This document shows positions 31,932 through 45,689 of a stretch of DNA of 64,000 nt, one piece after another. Source of the DNA: Oasisia sp. SBJ-2009. Its lineage: Eukaryota; Annelida; Polychaeta; Sabellida; Siboglinidae. Numbering within the stretch: the first letter of the stretch is position 1; every line of letters starts with the position of its first letter. Under the pieces are notes generated by a model. It had not been told where the DNA came from and made no database searches. It saw only the letters and a list, made by a program, of their open reading frames with translations. A program made the translations under genes and the position numbers. Where the stretch lies: positions 55,775,941 through 55,839,940 of the forward strand of contig OZ024854.1 of the NCBI GenBank assembly GCA_964017155.1, in the 5' to 3' direction.

Positions 31932-33740
31932 TAATAATAATAATAAGGTTTATTTCAGACAAGACGTCCATATATGTATACATAAAATACAATTAAAAAA
32001 AAAAAAAAGTACAATACATATAATACAATCAAAGCAATGAGATCAACGTAAAAATATAAGTGTAACATTTAAAAAGTTATGTCTAAATATATGAGGAAAT
32101 GAATTAAATAAGTTGTAAAAATAAATATAAAATAAAAAATGATTCAAAAATAAATACAATACTAATGACGTGTACAATAAAGACCTCCAGTATGAGTACA
32201 AATGGCTCTTAAAATGAATGTCGGTATGAAGGTAATTAATAAAAAGGATATTATCTGGCTGATGAAGACGACATAAAAGACTGAAAATTGATGAACGAAT
32301 GCGTTCATTGAAGGATTTAATATAGTTGGTGGCAAACATAAAACTTGCACTACATCTTGAGGGTAAGTTTAGTAAAATTCTGAGGCTATTATTGTATGCG
32401 ACAGTAATGCTTTTGAGGCTATATTTTTTGAATGTGCACCAAAGACTAGAAGTATACATAGGAGCACAGTATGCTTGAAATAAAATAATTTTGATAGAAA
32501 TATTACAAAGACAAAATTTTCGAGCTAATACATTGGCTTGGGCATAAAGGCATCTTTTTTGTCTGGCTATGTCGTCATCATCAGTCAGGTTATTGTTGAT
32601 TATATGACCAAGATATTTACATTTTGTAGTATAAGGTAATGGATGGTTATCGAGATGGATACAATGAAAATGTTTCCTGTCCTGGGATTGGTTGTCAATA
32701 ACCATACAAAAGGACTTCTTGGCATTATAAGTAATATTGAACAATTCGCCATACTTGGCACAACAATCAGTAAGTTTTCTCAAACCAGCAACACTGGGAG
32801 AAAAAATACAGAGGTCATCAGCATACATCAAGTGGTTGATTAAGGTGCCAGCATAAAGACAACCAATATATAATTTGTTTAGATTAACGCTTAAGTCGTC
32901 CATGTACACATTGAAAAGATGGGGGGAAAGGATTCCACCCTGTTTAACACCATTGGAAACAGTAAAAAAGCTAGAAAATCCCTGACACCATCTGATGGTA
33001 AATTGTTGGGTACCGTACCAGTGGTATAGAATGCGTACAATAAAAGCTGGACAGCCACGATCAATTAATTTACCAAATAGCTTGCTGTGGTTAACTTTGT
33101 CGAAGGCTTTGGAGGCATCCAACATAGTAACATACATAGAAGACCCATTAGCAATATAGTTTCGAAAAAGTTCTTTTAACAGAAATATGAGCATCTCAGT
33201 AGAGTGATGCTTTTTAAATCCAAATTGATTGTCACATGTAATGAGAAATGGGATAGCCCTGGATAATATTAATGATTCAAATAGTTTGCTAGCTACTGTG
33301 GCAAGGGCAATGGGTCTATAGTTATTGTTGTCTGACAAATCACCAGATTTATTTTTAATGATAGGAGCTATGATTGTTGTCATCATAGTATCAGGTAAAA
33401 AACCATGTATTAACAGACTGCTATACAACAAAGACATAAGAATATGTAGTTTTTCGTTAGCATACTTAAAATGTTCATTACTGATATGGTCATAGCCACA
33501 GGCTTTACCAACAGGCATAGCAATTATTAATTCTTGTAGTTCTTTAACTTTAACAACCATATTGTCGCTAAGTTGAATATTGCTACAATACATGTCAATC
33601 TTATGAATGTGAACAGTAGACTCGGGTACAGAGTTAAGCAGTGATTGGTAATGTTGAAGCCACATATTTCTGACGTTTTCAGCACCACAGGCACGTCCAA
33701 CATTACTGGGGTTAGGTAACCTGGCATTGTTTGCTTGTAA
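31932..33740 (-). mobile_element. 5'-truncated LINE with long open RT frame
   Basis: The minus strand is open from 33920 down to 32043 (625 codons); roughly the first 65 codons come from flanking DNA. Then ENVRNMWLQHYQSLLNSV (linker), VGKACGYDHISNEHFKYAN, NNNYRPIALATVASKLFE, MLDASKAFDKVNH, SNGVKQGGILSPHLFNVYMD and LMYADDLCIFSP give RT motifs 1-5 with both catalytic Asp regions intact. CKYLGHIINN and a thumb and C-terminus follow. The 3' UTR ends in CTGAAATAAACC and (TTA)n at 31932. With no stop in the RT part it is a fairly young insertion. Endonuclease and ORF1 are lost by 5' truncation. The clade is not assigned. Confidence 0.9.
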
Positions 33741-33889
33741 GTAAACACCCCTATGTCCATGATTATGAGGACAGTCGTAGAACGTATACAAGCAGTACAC
33801 CACTGCTGCCATTGATACAACGCGCTGTGAGTCACCTAGCTGCAGTTGGGGCTGCTTCGAGCTGCCCCAGAAATTTCGGTGTAACTTGT

Positions 33890-34015
33890 GACATAACCCA
33901 GCTGGGTGTGTGTCATGCAACCGCGCCTACTGGCTATGTGTCACCTAGGGGTAATTTACCCTAACGTGGTTGTGATTTGGACTTAGGTGTGTGTCATGCA
34001 CCTGGCCAGGTGGGT
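33890..34015 (+). repeat. arm of inverted repeat pair with 30540-30665
   Basis: See the partner arm: TATGTGTCACCTAGGGGTAA and GTGTGTCATGCACCTGGCCA are mirrored there. The motif GTGTGTCATGCA also occurs earlier within this arm. Confidence 0.6.
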
Positions 34016-36056
34016 GTACAGAAATAGTTCTGCGGTGTGTTTATGTTCTCAATATTATATAATACGTAACATAGAATATTAATACAAATAAAACAAACAA
34101 ATAGACCTATATCACTCTCATTTATTCATTCGCTGATCCCAACACCTGTCAGGACCTAGGAAAGACACAAGGAATCCAGACGCATCCAATGATTTCCAGT
34201 GTGTCTATATAAAGCAGAAATGACGAAAGTTAAAGGGAACTAAAAGGGAAAAGTTATGTGCTATGCCCATGAGAGTTAATATAAACGAAATATTTGGAAC
34301 GGTAGTCAAATTATTAACGACAGTGGCTTACTGGTAAAATCATTTCAAAGTGGACAATTTTACTGAAATCAGCGACTCCGTGAAGGCTTCCACGAACGGC
34401 GGAAAACGCGCTGGTCTCTGCTGCCTGAACAACCAGCACGCAGAACCGACTTTAAAGTCACGTGTCCGATGACGATTCCGATGTTATCGGACCTTAATTT
34501 AAGGCAGCGCCGTTGTAAACACAATGTTGTGAGATATGCGCACTTCGAAGAAAGTTGTTTCGAATAGGATGTTTCTCACCGTATAGGGGGTCAAGATCCG
34601 CAGAAACGTCGGCGACGTCGAGTTATGATCGAAGCATGGAGCTGTGCAAAGGATATTGGCAGTCGTCAAAACGGGTTACCGGTCGAATGTCAGCCAAGTC
34701 AGAACGCAAGAAGGTTAGTAAATATTATTAAGTCTTCTGTATCTAAATTATTTAAATCTGGTACCATTAGACACATTGCGATGTCTGTCGTTATGACTTA
34801 TGTACATAATTATTATATTGTTCATAATTATACGTCCACCAGAATTAATGTTCTAGAAGGTATTACATGGGGACGGACTGAACCCGGGGCCGCTAACTAG
34901 GTCCAAGCGAGTTATGCCGTCCGCCGCCGCACCTGTTATTTTGGGGGTTATTGTTATTCATTATTATTAGTTTTATTTGATCCTACTTTAAATGGTATCA
35001 CGTTTGCATGAACAGAGGCATAAAAATAATGTAAAGCTACGCGACAGTAACACTGTAACACAGCCGACTGGCAGGGCCAAGCTTTGATATCACTCGCCAA
35101 ATCAGTTTTCAAAAATACTGCTTTTCGTAGCTACGCAGTTCCTTTTCTCAGGTTGACCAATCAGAAAGTACCAACATGACTGCTACATTTTTCAGTAAAT
35201 ATATTATTCAAACGTCAAAAACTGGCATTGCGAATGTTGTTTTCAATCATGTTATTTGTTCAGTAAAAGAACAAATTACAAATTCTGTGTGCTGATGACC
35301 AACCTTTCAGTTCAGATACTCACACAACCTTGATAATAGGACATGTTACAGACTTACAGAAAGGATGAATAATTATCTATGATGAGACATAATCTATATT
35401 GTAAAAAATCAATTCGCAAATTTGCAATATTGGTACGTAGAGTTTCTTGATATATTGGGACACACTGCAAATAAGAAGGAATATTAACATCCCCCCCCCC
35501 CCCATTAACAGTCTAGCATAATATACTAGACTGGAACGTGATTTTTAATCCAACAGTTTAGCAATTAAGTCAGATGATCCACCATGCACGCTGGCGTGAT
35601 GTTTCAATATGACATTTTGTCAGTTAACAATATACATTGTTATATATATTTCTGTTCGTTTAATATTTGAGGTGCCCACTTTCGTGTGTATTGGATAATA
35701 GAAATTAAAGCACTTAAATGTCATTATCACCAGTTTTTATTAAAGACAAAACCACACTTGATAAGTAGCTACTGTATCTAAGATACAACATGACACAAAC
35801 AACGTAGCGATAAATGCTATTGTGGTCATTTTGTGAGAGAAATGTCATAGTGGAATGACATGTTTGTAAGACGTAGTGTTATTTTTAACAATTATGTTTG
35901 ATTACAAATAATTGGTCATGTGCAATAAAATGCAACTTCAATACCACATTTATCAACATTAGGAAATTGCATGACTGAGCACTGTCAACTCTGGTGCATA
36001 AACATTAAGTGATCATGCAATCAGTTATCATACCTTAGTTTATGTAATATGTATCA

Positions 36057-36234
<178 letters not shown>

Positions 36235-37183
36235 CTCTATTCAATGAAGACAGCAGCTGCAGCTGGAGCAGCAGCATCAATGAGCAATAATATGAATGCG
36301 GTTCTAGTGCATGCAGCTCAGCATCTGTCACTCCTGTCAGTCCTTCAGCTGTCAAATTAAGATCTTAGTGACTGGGTGTCATCTGCCGGAAATCTTCTGT
36401 ACTCTGCCCATGACCAATGACCGTTCCATCCCATTTGCTTTCTTGATAAATGTATCTAGCCTAATCCTGTCCTGGTTGTTGATATTGTCACTCCAACACA
36501 CTACACACAGGACACTGTTCACTATTGCAGTGTAACATATTTGCTGCTTATTTGACGCACATTGAATGATCTTTTTTCATACAAAAACGGAGTAAGTTCA
36601 AATAGGCAATTTTTAGTAGTACAGCATGTCTTGTTTATTTATAGGGATGGAACCATGGCTCTAGCAAGAACGTCCGGCCATGTCCTAGCGATCCCTAACT
36701 ACATGGCTGTTTTCTGGTCAAGACGCAAGTAATTGGAGCTGCGGAAGACACTAGAGCTGTACGTTTACCTGCAGATCCGCCAGCCCATGACAGACAGAAA
36801 GTGTGAATGGTGAATTACATCTTTGTTAGAACTCTGCCCGCAGCCCGCAGCCCGCAATCACTGTCCATGTTGGAATTGCAGTCGTTGGTACATATATGCC
36901 CAAACTAATGAAACAAGATCTGCTGGTGTCAAGAGTCAGTCGATTTGTTCATAGTCAATCCAACTGTTTATATTTACAAATCAACTAATAATTCGCAAGG
37001 GCAGCAGTCAACAAGTGCTCAGTGTTACTCCAGGTGTTGTTCTCCGCTGAGAGCACAGAAGTTCGATCTTATGGCTGGTATACACTGGTATGACTCTCTG
37101 TACCCTTCGACCAGATAACGTTCTCTGTATATGCCCGACTTGGACACCTGAAATAACATAAGGCCTAAATAAATATACCAACT

Positions 37184-37455
37184 ATGTATAGTGGCTGGCG
37201 CAGTGGTTAAAGCTTCGGACTCGGCTTCAGACCCTTAACTACGAGAACGAAACCATGTGCTGCTGAGTCGAACCTTGGGCAAGCCTGTTCACCCGTATTT
37301 GCTCCAATTCTCTCAGCTGTGTAAACAAGTAACTGGCTATAGACAGGGGTACATTTGAACCGTGTTGATTAATTAATTACAGTTTTGCTGGATGCTTCCC
37401 ACAGTCATGAGATGGTGTAGGTATGCCAGGGAGTAAAGTTTTGGACAATCCTGAG
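37184..37455 (+). mobile_element. tRNA-derived SINE inside element B
   Basis: TATAGTGGCTGGCGCAGTGG (box A-like) to TTTTGGACAATCC, with GAGTCGAACCTTGGGCAAGC in the middle. Same place and order as 10181-10475. Confidence 0.6.
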
Positions 37456-38192
37456 CAGACATGGGGTCAATTACATTGAATTTTATTTAAATACAAATAC
37501 TCTTTTGAGGGATCCAAATACAAATACGTTTACTTCCTAAACATTACTTACAAATACTTAAATAATTATTTAAATACCTTCAAATACAAATGCATTTGAC
37601 CCATGTCTGATCCTGAGGATTGGATACTGCTATATATAAGAACTTTGTTGACAGGTGACATACGGAAATGGAAGTAATTCAACCCATTATCATTGTAGAA
37701 TACATGTTGTGTTTTTATAAAATCTGTGGAACCTTTCTCAATTCTCACATAGTGGACAACTGGGCATGCTACCCGAAATGTTCTAGAATGATTCTACATC
37801 ATTTACTGTTAAACATGTATGTTTGGGTATATTTCTACTATGGAATAATGTGTGATGTTTTCATAACTATGCCTAGTGCATTGTACGAAATGTCATTTGT
37901 ATTATATAAATGTTGTATCATGTTAGTTTGCTTGGTGTTCTGTTTACTCTAATGTTATTTTCATTGTCAATAAATTGTCAGCAACACATTTCACTGCTGT
38001 TATAATACCTGAACATATACTTACATCTTTGTTGACAGTTGTCTAACCGATTTCATTTTGAAGCACTGTCTTCTCCAAATACAGAATACAAAATCCATGG
38101 TCATTTGTTATTATATCATGGCACATCTTAAACAGAACCAGATGTTTAAATGTGTTTTTCATGAATGATAAATAAATATGAAATATTTGTAA

Positions 38193-38497
38193 CACAATGG
38201 GACCTCACAGATACAGTGGGACCTCACAGATACAGTGGGACCTCACAGATACAGTGGAACCTCACAGATACAGTGGGACCTGACAGATACAGTGGGACCT
38301 CACAGATACAGTGGGACGTCACAGATACAGTGGGACCTCACAGATACAGTGGAACCTCACAGCTACAGTGGGACCTCACAGATACAGTGGGACCTCACAG
38401 ATACAGTGGGACCTCACAGATACAGTGGGACCTCACAGATACAGTGGGACCTTACAGTTACAATGGGACCTCACAGATACAGTGGAACCTCACAGCT
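38193..38497. repeat. 19-bp minisatellite, ~16 units
   Basis: Unit ACAGTGGGACCTCACAGAT with variants (GGAACC, GACGTC, CTTACAGTTACA). Element A has a single CATCACAGCTACTATTATGG at the matching site (about 11188), so the array grew after the copies split. Confidence 0.95.
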
Positions 38498-39424
38498 ACT
38501 ATTATTGTTACCTCGCCACTATTATGGTTACCTCGACACCAAAGCTACATTGGAATTAAGATCACCGCAGAACTGAACATAAATATATACACATTTTCGT
38601 GAAAATGTTCATCAAGTTGGCAGTATAATTTTATTATTCGAAACAAATTTCATAATTACACAACTAGCAATTCGACGTTTCGACCACCATCGGCGGCCTT
38701 CTACAGACTAAATCAGTCTACATTTGTTGTAGTTTATAATATCTGTTCTGCTAGTTGTGTTACGTTTATCTACTTCAAAAGGTTATTTTTAATACAGACA
38801 TTCCACTGTACATATATTTAAGTTACAAACCATAACGTTATTATTCAGCATGAAGTTGATTTCATAAAGAACATTGTCTTTCATTATTTAGTCTGCAGAA
38901 TTATGCTCCAAACCCTCCCTCTAAATACAACGCCTATTAAATGAACAATCAATACTGACACACATTTGTTTCATAGCCGCACTATGCCAACAATACAAAA
39001 ACATTCCATAATCGCTACTGTTAATATAATAATGTCCAGTATTTGAAAAACAACAATTAATCTGCATTTTTTTGTCACAGTTGGGGACAATTTGGAACTG
39101 GATTCCTGAAAACAGCCTACATGTATACTCCTTTCGGCGAGTTTCGTTGTTCACCAAAACAATAAACTTTGCACTGTCACTTGTCAATGTCGCCTCGGGT
39201 TGTTACTCGCTTCTGCATTTCGGCTTCCGGTGGGTCTTCTTTACCAAGTTTACTAGTAAAGCGTTCAGTTCTATCTTGAAAATGTTGACCCTTATCGTTG
39301 CAACCGAAATTCATCTTATTTCTGAAAGAAAATGATGTGCGTTTCCCCCACACGAAGCGGGTTAATGTACACAGTGCCACCTGGCGATTATTTTAAATAC
39401 CAAATATACAGATCTGCCACGCAT

Positions 39425-39535
39425 TTAGTCTCGCTTTTAACCGACTGTCGTTCGGCTGCGGAACTACGCCGAGAAGACAGTTGAGGGGGCTTAAAAGTGC
39501 TGCCACCTCACGGAGTCTGGGTAACCGAGGCTAGC
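39425..39535 (+). repeat. dispersed repeat, inverted copy at 4020-4165
   Basis: TTTAGTCTCGCTTTTAACCG, GCCGAGAAGACAG and GTGCTGCCACCTCACGGAGT follow the order of the minus strand at 4020-4165. Confidence 0.6.
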
Positions 39536-39599
39536 CACGCATCGGCTATGTCACACAGCAGTCAAAATGGCGCGACCTACGAATGTGTTTACCTACCCA

Positions 39600-40785
39600 A
39601 GTGATTAGTAAAATGATGAAAGTGTGAATGTAATTATTTGTGTTTATGTTTGAACGTGTCGCTGAGATGGAGTCTATTCATGTTTAACTGTGCCCGGGTT
39701 GCGGTTTACGACTGTGCATCTGTGTTTATTTCCAAGTGTCATGTTGTGTTTTACATAATGTATACATTCTTGTGACTGGGCTAGCATGTTCGTTCCTAAT
39801 AGTCGATGATGACCATGATGCTATGAAATTGCGCCTCGGTGAGCCCGGAAGAGGTTGGCTGGGCCAACCTGACCCTTAGACTTCCAGTTGCAGTGAGGGT
39901 TTGGAAATGCATACGTCAGGATATGGATGGAAGATTAAGAATAATAATTCGTCGAATTCATATAAAAACTCGTACATGCAATTGATACATAAACATGAGT
40001 ATCTGTTAAAAAGGAAATCAGTAAAGAAATTATAAACTAAACAAAGTAACAAACTCGGTAAAATAAATATATACTACAATTGATCATAAAAAGTACATTT
40101 TTGATACTATTTATAATAATAATGAACGATACAATTGACTGCAATTAATAACCATACAAATTATACATATAGATAAATACCTTTTTTAAAGTAAAGAAGT
40201 CAACAAATTAGTAGATAAAATAAAATAAGGTTATCAGTTAGATAAAGTACATCAATATGCTAAGATAATAAAACATACTAAGTGTGCAAGACATCATGTA
40301 AAACTCTATTGTATACAGTGTACAGAGATATGGCCCAAATTCTCTACATTGGCGCATTAGCTGTTACAATTACACAGAACTTTAAAGAAGTCGTTGTTTA
40401 TGCTGAAAATGTGTTTTATAATATATACCCACATGTTCTTAAAATATTTAGTTAGTATCTTAGTATATTGTTGATCTATATAATCAAGTTTGCTTCCGTT
40501 CGTATAGGCCTACATATCTCGATAATTCAAATGAAAGCCTCAAGACTTGCCGATAATAATCCATAGCAACTTGATAGGGTTATAGTCAATGTCATTAAAA
40601 AAACCTTACACAAATATTAACAAAAGGATGATGACTATTAGGACTGGATGCGTATTCAAATGCCGTTGCATTTGTTAGATCTAGCATGCTGTAAATCGGG
40701 CATCACGTGGCGATTCTCAATTAGTGTCCGAGGAAATATACCTGGCCATAATTATATTCTGTCAGGTAACATATTGGGGCAATTA
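39600..40785. other. no gene recognised
   Basis: AT-rich. GCGTATTCAAATGCCGTTGC plus ATTTGTTAGA at 40649-40679 recurs at 41981-42011, so this piece is present on both sides of the GPCR pseudogene. Confidence 0.5.
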
Positions 40786-40790
40786 AGCTG

Positions 40791-41693
40791 ATGGCATGCA
40801 GTTGTACCAAGAACAGCATCGTGTGCTGCATCAACATGAATCAAACGGTTTTCGACGATTTAAAACCTGTTATCATCAGTGCTGTGATCGTAATGAATAT
40901 AACACTGAACGGTCTCGTCATAGCTGTGATCGCCAAATACCCCCAACTGCGTGAAGATCGCGCGATGCTCTTCATCTTCTCGCTGACGCTGTCTGATCTC
41001 GCCAACTTGTGAAGCTATAGAATCCTTGGTAACATGTTGCCGTACGTCCCGAGAGTGTTGCAGGTGTGTACGGTTTGGTTCAGCTTTACTTCAGCGCACA
41101 GTCTGTGCTGGGTAACTGTGTGCAAAATGATCGCTATAACGAAACTACTCCGATGTGAACAACTTCTAACACGAAACCGATGCTACCTTATAATAGCCTG
41201 TATTTGGTTGACTTCAGGAATGGTTGCCATTTCCGGGACACATTTGGTCACCGAATATTTGTAGATTTGCTTTGCCGGCTATTTCAGACGTCATGGTGCA
41301 ATGGTGCCTGCAGTCGTCATAGTTTATGCCACTACAAATATATTGTGCGTGATCGTCCGGACACATCATCAGATGACGTCACAAGTTAACTCAATAAGTG
41401 ATTCCAGCTGAAACACGTCTTCGTTGACTTTGAAGGCGATCTGTTCTGGTAGAAATATCCTGCTTATATGTTTAGCATTTTTAATTCTAACATTGCCATT
41501 AGGTTTTTATTTAATCGCATTTATATTAGAATTTGAAGACAAATTGCCATCTTCGTTTTCTTTCGTGGCGAATTGGATTTTTGTTTGTAATTCATCCGTA
41601 AACAGCTTACTTTATTTGGTTTTGTTCCGAAACTTTCGTAGTAATACGGCTGAAATGTTGTATAATTGTTGCCCGCTAAGGTGTGTTAGATAA
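40791..41693 (+). pseudogene. class A (rhodopsin-like) GPCR pseudogene
   Basis: Four pieces in shifting frames make one receptor. 40791-41012: N-terminus with N-glycosylation site NQT, TM1 (VIVMNITLNGLVIAVIAKYP, Asn of TM1 present) and TM2 (LFIFSLTLSDLAN, Asp present), then a stop. 41034-41264: TM3-TM4 (CTVWFSFTSAHSLCWVTVCK, then IAITKLLRCEQL and ACIWLTSGMVAISG). 41300-41380: TM5 (VPAVVIVYATTNIL). 41424-41693: TM6 and TM7 (SVNSLLYLVLFRNFRS in place of NPxxY). The TM3 end lacks DRY. At least three frame changes in one exon-like block without introns. Similar receptors, with WVTVCKMIAITK, are expanded in lophotrochozoans as aminergic/orphan types; the ligand cannot be told. Confidence 0.85.
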
Positions 41694-41699
41694 TAAAAC

Positions 41700-42121
41700 A
41701 CGACACTCTACCGTACATTAATAAAATAAATTACTGCAGCATATAAGTAATAACACCTTAAAGAGTTTTGTACATTTATATCCAACGATACCTCAAGATC
41801 TAGTGGTCAGTCTCTCTGGTCGTTAGCATCCTTGGTCAATGTTCCTCTGATTTAACAATTAGCGATAGAGAAAACAACAACAGTTTCTTCTGTTGTATTT
41901 AATTAAAAAATGGAAATGCAAATACATTTACAATTTCACGCAGGCATTCGAATGGCCCTTCAAACGTTCAGTATGTAAATGCGTATTCAAATGCATCTGC
42001 ATTTGTTAGAGCTGCCTTCTGTAACCCGGAAATAGAGGGGCGTTTCTTGATTACTGGAGTGCGTAGCCAAGTACCTACTAATGCAGCATTATCCTGTCAC
42101 AGTATCGTCGCAAATGAGTTA
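41700..42121. other. no gene; repeat matching the GPCR 5' flank
   Basis: 41975-42060 resembles 40645-40720 (GCGTATTCAAATGC, GCATTTGTTAGA, TCTGTAACCCGG versus GCTGTAAATCGG). Otherwise unassigned. Confidence 0.5.
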
Positions 42122-42378
42122 ACCCTTACAAAAAAATACCATTCATATACCATTGAATGGTACTAGGTAGTATAATGGCCAACGGTATTTGAATGGTATC
42201 TGAATGGGTTTTAATGATATTTTGTATTCTGTGTACCGTTCAGTGGTATAGAATGGTATCTTTAATTACCGTTGAGATTACCACCGAGTCCTTCTGAAAT
42301 ATCATTGAATGGTCCAATGGTACTCAATGGTATTCAGTGGTATTCAATGGCATACCATTGGCACTTTTTTGTAAGGGT
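42122..42378. mobile_element. 257-bp MITE with ACCCTTACAAAAAA ends
   Basis: Left ACCCTTACAAAAAAATACCA and, from the other side, ACCCTTACAAAAAAGTGCCA. The interior is filled with ATGGTAT/ATACCATT motifs on both strands (TTGAATGGTA and relatives). Target duplication not clear. Its right end abuts the 130-bp direct repeat at 42379. Confidence 0.8.
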
Positions 42379-42508
42379 ATACACATGCAAATGAAGCCAT
42401 CTTCTACACGCCACCAGGTGGCGACGTAAGCCCACCTTACGATGTATCACGTGACTTATTCGATGACAAATTTCAATGATACTTTATGTGGTTTACATAA
42501 TGTTTTAG
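42379..42508 (+). repeat. 130-bp direct repeat, copy 1
   Basis: ATACACATGCAAATGAAGCC to TTTACATAATGTTTTAG. The second copy at 42923-43052 differs at about four positions. Contains ATGCAAAT (octamer), GTGGCGACGTAAG and ATCACGTGAC (E-box). Confidence 0.95.
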
Positions 42509-42922
42509 TTTTTCCGTCGTTTACTTGAAATGTGATTTTTGGATACAGCTGTATTTGGGAAGTTTACGAAAATTATTCCAGAACAACTACAAAAGATAGA
42601 AACCTGAATTTTTCAGCAATTGTTCCCACATATATATATCTTGTCAGATAACGCTGTTTTTAATACTGTGGCTTAAAATTGAACCTTTGCAGCAAATTTC
42701 CAGTAAAAATATGTGTTAGGCGAAAAAGCTCGAACCGGACATCTCATATCACAGCATTCATATACATTAGATATATTAGCTCTAAACTACCTTATCTGAT
42801 AAAAGAAGATTCATGTTAATGATTCTAGACAACTACGCGCTGATACATATGTTCTGTGGCTTGGAATAATTTTTATGGTCGCGCACCCCCTCTTCTCACA
42901 ATAAACTGCCATTTCCATGAAA

Positions 42923-43052
42923 ATACACATGCAAATGAAGCCATCTTCTACACGCAACCAGGTGGCGACGTAAGCACACCTTACGATGTATCACGTGACT
43001 TATTCGATGACAAATTTCAATGATACTTTACGTGGTTTACATAATGTTTTAG
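42923..43052 (+). repeat. 130-bp direct repeat, copy 2
   Basis: Nearly identical to 42379-42508 over its whole length, 544 bp downstream. The DNA in between is not shared. Confidence 0.95.
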
Positions 43053-43465
43053 CGATGTCATTGTATAAAGAATAAAGCTATACGACAAGAAAAAGATCGT
43101 TGAATAAATTAACATATTTTTCATTATAATAGTTGAGACATTGCAAACACATTCATTAAGGTCAAACATAGTGATTTAAAGACAATTAGATATGGATGGA
43201 CAGGTGGCTATGCATAACAGCTTGGCCATAAAATACAAAAAGAAACAAAGCATGTGGCTGACTATGATGTAGACAACCGGCTCTGAGGTCAGGCCAAAAA
43301 ACGACTAGCAAAGCTAGTTAGACTAGCAAACAGTTAATAATAATCTTCAACTAATGGACAGAGTGTAACAGGTATTGCAGTCTGTTTGATAATGACTACT
43401 TATACCTATACAGTTGTATACGTCATTACAGTTACTTATGCAGTAGTTCTATATGCACGTACTCA

Positions 43466-43548
43466 TTATACATACATACATACATACATACATACATACA
43501 TACATACATACATACATACATACATACATACATACATACATACATACA
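43466..43548. repeat. (CATA)n microsatellite
   Basis: About 20 tandem CATA units, preceded by TACACACG-like sequence. Confidence 0.97.
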
Positions 43549-43628
43549 AACGCACACATATAATGGTATGGTATGAAATAATATTCGACATCAGGGATGT
43601 AACATAATAATGTTCAGTGTGTAACTAG

Positions 43629-44576
<948 letters not shown>

Positions 44577-44955
44577 GCTGTTGCGTTACGCAATACAATT
44601 GCCAGTCAGCTCGTCACGGTTGGCTGGTCACTTGCTCCGTCTGGCTCAGATGTATTCAATGGCTCAGGTGTATTCAATTATCGCACAGACATAAGCGTGG
44701 TCAGCCAAGACCAGTTGGGTAGAATCACTCAAACAGATGAGATAACAAAAAACTCACCAAAAGCTTGCAATATCTGGCTGGCGACCGCCTCAGCATCAGT
44801 TCACCGCAACAACCCCCATTAAACTCACTCACGCATTGAAATCTCTGCTAGCGTCTGCCCGACCCGCAATACACGTCAGTCCAGCACGGCAGCCATGTCA
44901 AGTCGCTATCTGCTTCAAACGATATCAATTGTTCCTGACATTGTAACAACATACA

Positions 44956-44956
<1 letters not shown>

Positions 44957-45001
<45 letters not shown>

Positions 45002-45008
45002 TGAGTGA

Positions 45009-45089
<81 letters not shown>

Positions 45090-45101
45090 TGTGTGGCTGT
45101 T

Positions 45102-45179
<78 letters not shown>

Positions 45180-45180
45180 T
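44957..45180. repeat. interrupted (GT)n microsatellite
   Basis: GT tract broken by (GAGT)4 at 45000-45013 and by TTTGTGTGTGGCTGTTTGTT at 45086-45105. Confidence 0.97.
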
Positions 45181-45189
45181 TTGATGTGC

Positions 45190-45615
45190 GTGTTGTATAT
45201 GTATTTGGACCATGTTTGTTTATATATAATTTTATCAATACTATGATATTTTGTTTTATTTTTAATAACAGGTTATTATTTAATATATTGTACTATTTTC
45301 AGCAAATAAACGTGTCAAGGGGATTTCAATTGAATGAAGGGTAAATAAAAACGAGAACCGGTAATTTCGAGAACATTATACAGTCCTGACGACGAGCCTA
45401 ATTTCGTTCTAACCGTATGTTTATTTAACCGATGGTATTCTAACTATTGGACACGCGATACGTTCGCGAAAGTAATATGATGCATATTTATTACGTTGAC
45501 AGTAAGACTTACGGGGATAGCTCTACGTATAAGTCAGACATATCGTTCCATACGGTTGGGTTTTGGGATGAAGAAAATTGATTTGCGTTTTTATGTCCCT
45601 ACGTCCTACTTGTAT

Positions 45616-45689
<74 letters not shown>

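Noticed and set aside
27943..33740. One LINE made of the ORF1/endonuclease at 27943-28842 and the RT at 31932-33740
   Set aside because: Both are on the minus strand, but the RT lies upstream of the ORF1, the wrong order for one element.
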